Part shown: piece by piece, positions 48,971 to 49,501 of the stretch
How the letters are laid out: every line of letters begins with the position of its first letter
Position numbering within the stretch: the stretch's first letter is position 1
Assembly: GCA_016196555.1 (NCBI GenBank)
Contig: JACPXL010000039.1
Span: forward strand, 1 to 49,501
From: Candidatus Omnitrophota bacterium
Lineage (GTDB): Bacteria; Omnitrophota; Omnitrophia; Omnitrophales; Aquincolibacteriaceae
Direction of reading: 5' to 3'
DNA: 49,501 nucleotides
Program-made: the position numbers and the translations under genes
Notes under the pieces: generated by a model
The model's input: the letters and a program-made list of their open reading frames with translations, nothing else
The model's database searches: none
What the model was told of the DNA's origin: nothing

Positions 48971-49501
48971 GTGAAAGTATCAGTTCAAGACGGTAAAGCC
49001 TGCGAAAAAATCCTCACCGTTGAAGTGGGTCAGGAAGACATTAAAAAAGAATACGAAGAATTTTATCAGGCGGTTTCGCCCAAAGCGAAAATCCCAGGTT
49101 TTCGCCCCGGCAAAGCTCCGCGCGATGTGATCGCCATGCATTTTAAAAATGAGGCGCGCGAAGAAGTACTCAAGCATTTGATTTCGGAATCTTATCGCCA
49201 GGCCCTGCAAGAAAAATCACTTGAACCGCTGAGCTATCCGCGCATTCAGGATGTGAATTTCAACGAGCAAAAACTTTTTTACCGTGCTCAAATCGAAATA
49301 AGGCCTAAAATTAAACTTTCGCGTACCGCGGGTTTGACCGCCAAAAAAGAATCGGCCCAGATTAATCCGGATGAAATAGAGCAGGCGCTCAAATCCATTC
49401 AGCAGTCTTTTGCCCAGTTTAAAGCGGTGGAAGACCGGCCGGCCGCCATGGGCGATTTTGTGATTGCGGATTATGTCTGCTCCGTGGACGGCAAAGAAGT
49501 G
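48971..49501 (+). CDS. tig: Trigger factor, 3'-truncated
   Basis: Trigger factor is the ribosome-bound chaperone that meets new chains at the exit tunnel. The visible 177 codons contain the ribosome-binding signature GFRPGKAP, and the N-terminal domain runs MKVSVQDGKACEKILTVEV to about residue 115. The segment DFVIADYVCSVDGKEV opens the FKBP-type prolyl isomerase domain at the window edge. GTG at 48971 is preferred because AAGGAG (48956-48961) is nine bases upstream; in-frame ATGs at 48953 and 48962 stand before or directly against that site. clpP and clpX, common neighbours, would be outside. Confidence 0.9.
   Translation, partial: MKVSVQDGKACEKILTVEVGQEDIKKEYEEFYQAVSPKAKIPGFRPGKAPRDVIAMHFKNEAREEVLKHLISESYRQALQEKSLEPLSYPRIQDVNFNEQKLFYRAQIEIRPKIKLSRTAGLTAKKESAQINPDEIEQALKSIQQSFAQFKAVEDRPAAMGDFVIADYVCSVDGKEV

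Overview
The window reads as a chromosome segment of a Gram-negative (diderm) bacterium, probably from an uncultured candidate phylum of the PVC / Omnitrophota kind. That placement is an inference from gene content (LptF-type export permease, lipoproteins, CdaA-YbbR, a DUF3536 GH57 enzyme, endonuclease Q) and not a phylogenetic result. Genes are dense and almost all on the + strand, with many 1-4 base stop/start overlaps. I recognise most products as housekeeping enzymes; only two genes lie on the - strand (2469-2843 and 17644-18600).

Layout. 1-2443: trmB (5' end cut off), an RluB-type pseudouridine synthase and a DipZ-like exported thioredoxin-fold protein. 2469-6309: a small unknown gene facing queF, an endonuclease Q homologue and an exported D-aminoacylase. 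6383-9498: a DUF1579 protein behind a sigma-54-like promoter, a 53-residue lipoprotein, tpx, a TPR protein and a HAD hydrolase. 9573-17632: fabI, a DEDDy exonuclease, cysteine desulfurase, an A-type Fe-S carrier, a short degenerate Hsp70, ppc and an LptF/LptG permease. 17644-21693: a HAD protein, ilvD, tRNA(CAT) and tilS. 21778-31474: ftsH-folP-yebC-ruvCAB-cdaA-ybbR-pdxJ-nnrD, then small membrane and lipoprotein genes. 31495-40836: mscS, an alpha-glucan group (GH57, malQ and later a ROK kinase), a DHH phosphoesterase, mgtE and a DsbA/MauE-like pair. 40915-49501: a tRNA-rich zone (Phe, broken Arg, Arg, Lys, Leu, Gly) carrying accessory or decaying cargo: a RelA/SpoT remnant with its small partner, and a Fic protein. 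It ends in trigger factor (3' end cut off).

The most unusual structure is a family of paired hairpins that begin exactly at the discriminator base of tRNA genes (Met, Arg, Lys). Each has hairpin A, the dinucleotide AC, then hairpin B with one unpaired T on its 3' arm. Stem sequences differ between copies but pairing is kept by compensatory changes. After tRNA-Met the unit is tandemly repeated every 61-62 bp, each time restarting at GCC|ATT. After tRNA-Leu, 18 bp of the tRNA 3' end are duplicated beyond two other hairpins. I know of no named family that matches this, but I could not search.

Other points of note: promoters that put the start of transcription at or within a few bases of the start codon (queF, iscS, the - strand HAD gene, fic); a frameshift near the end of the GH57 gene; a repeat that now encodes the C-terminus of RuvC; and three proteins with altered catalytic motifs (DipZ-like SINC, Hsp70 phosphate-binding loop, M48 HEIAE).
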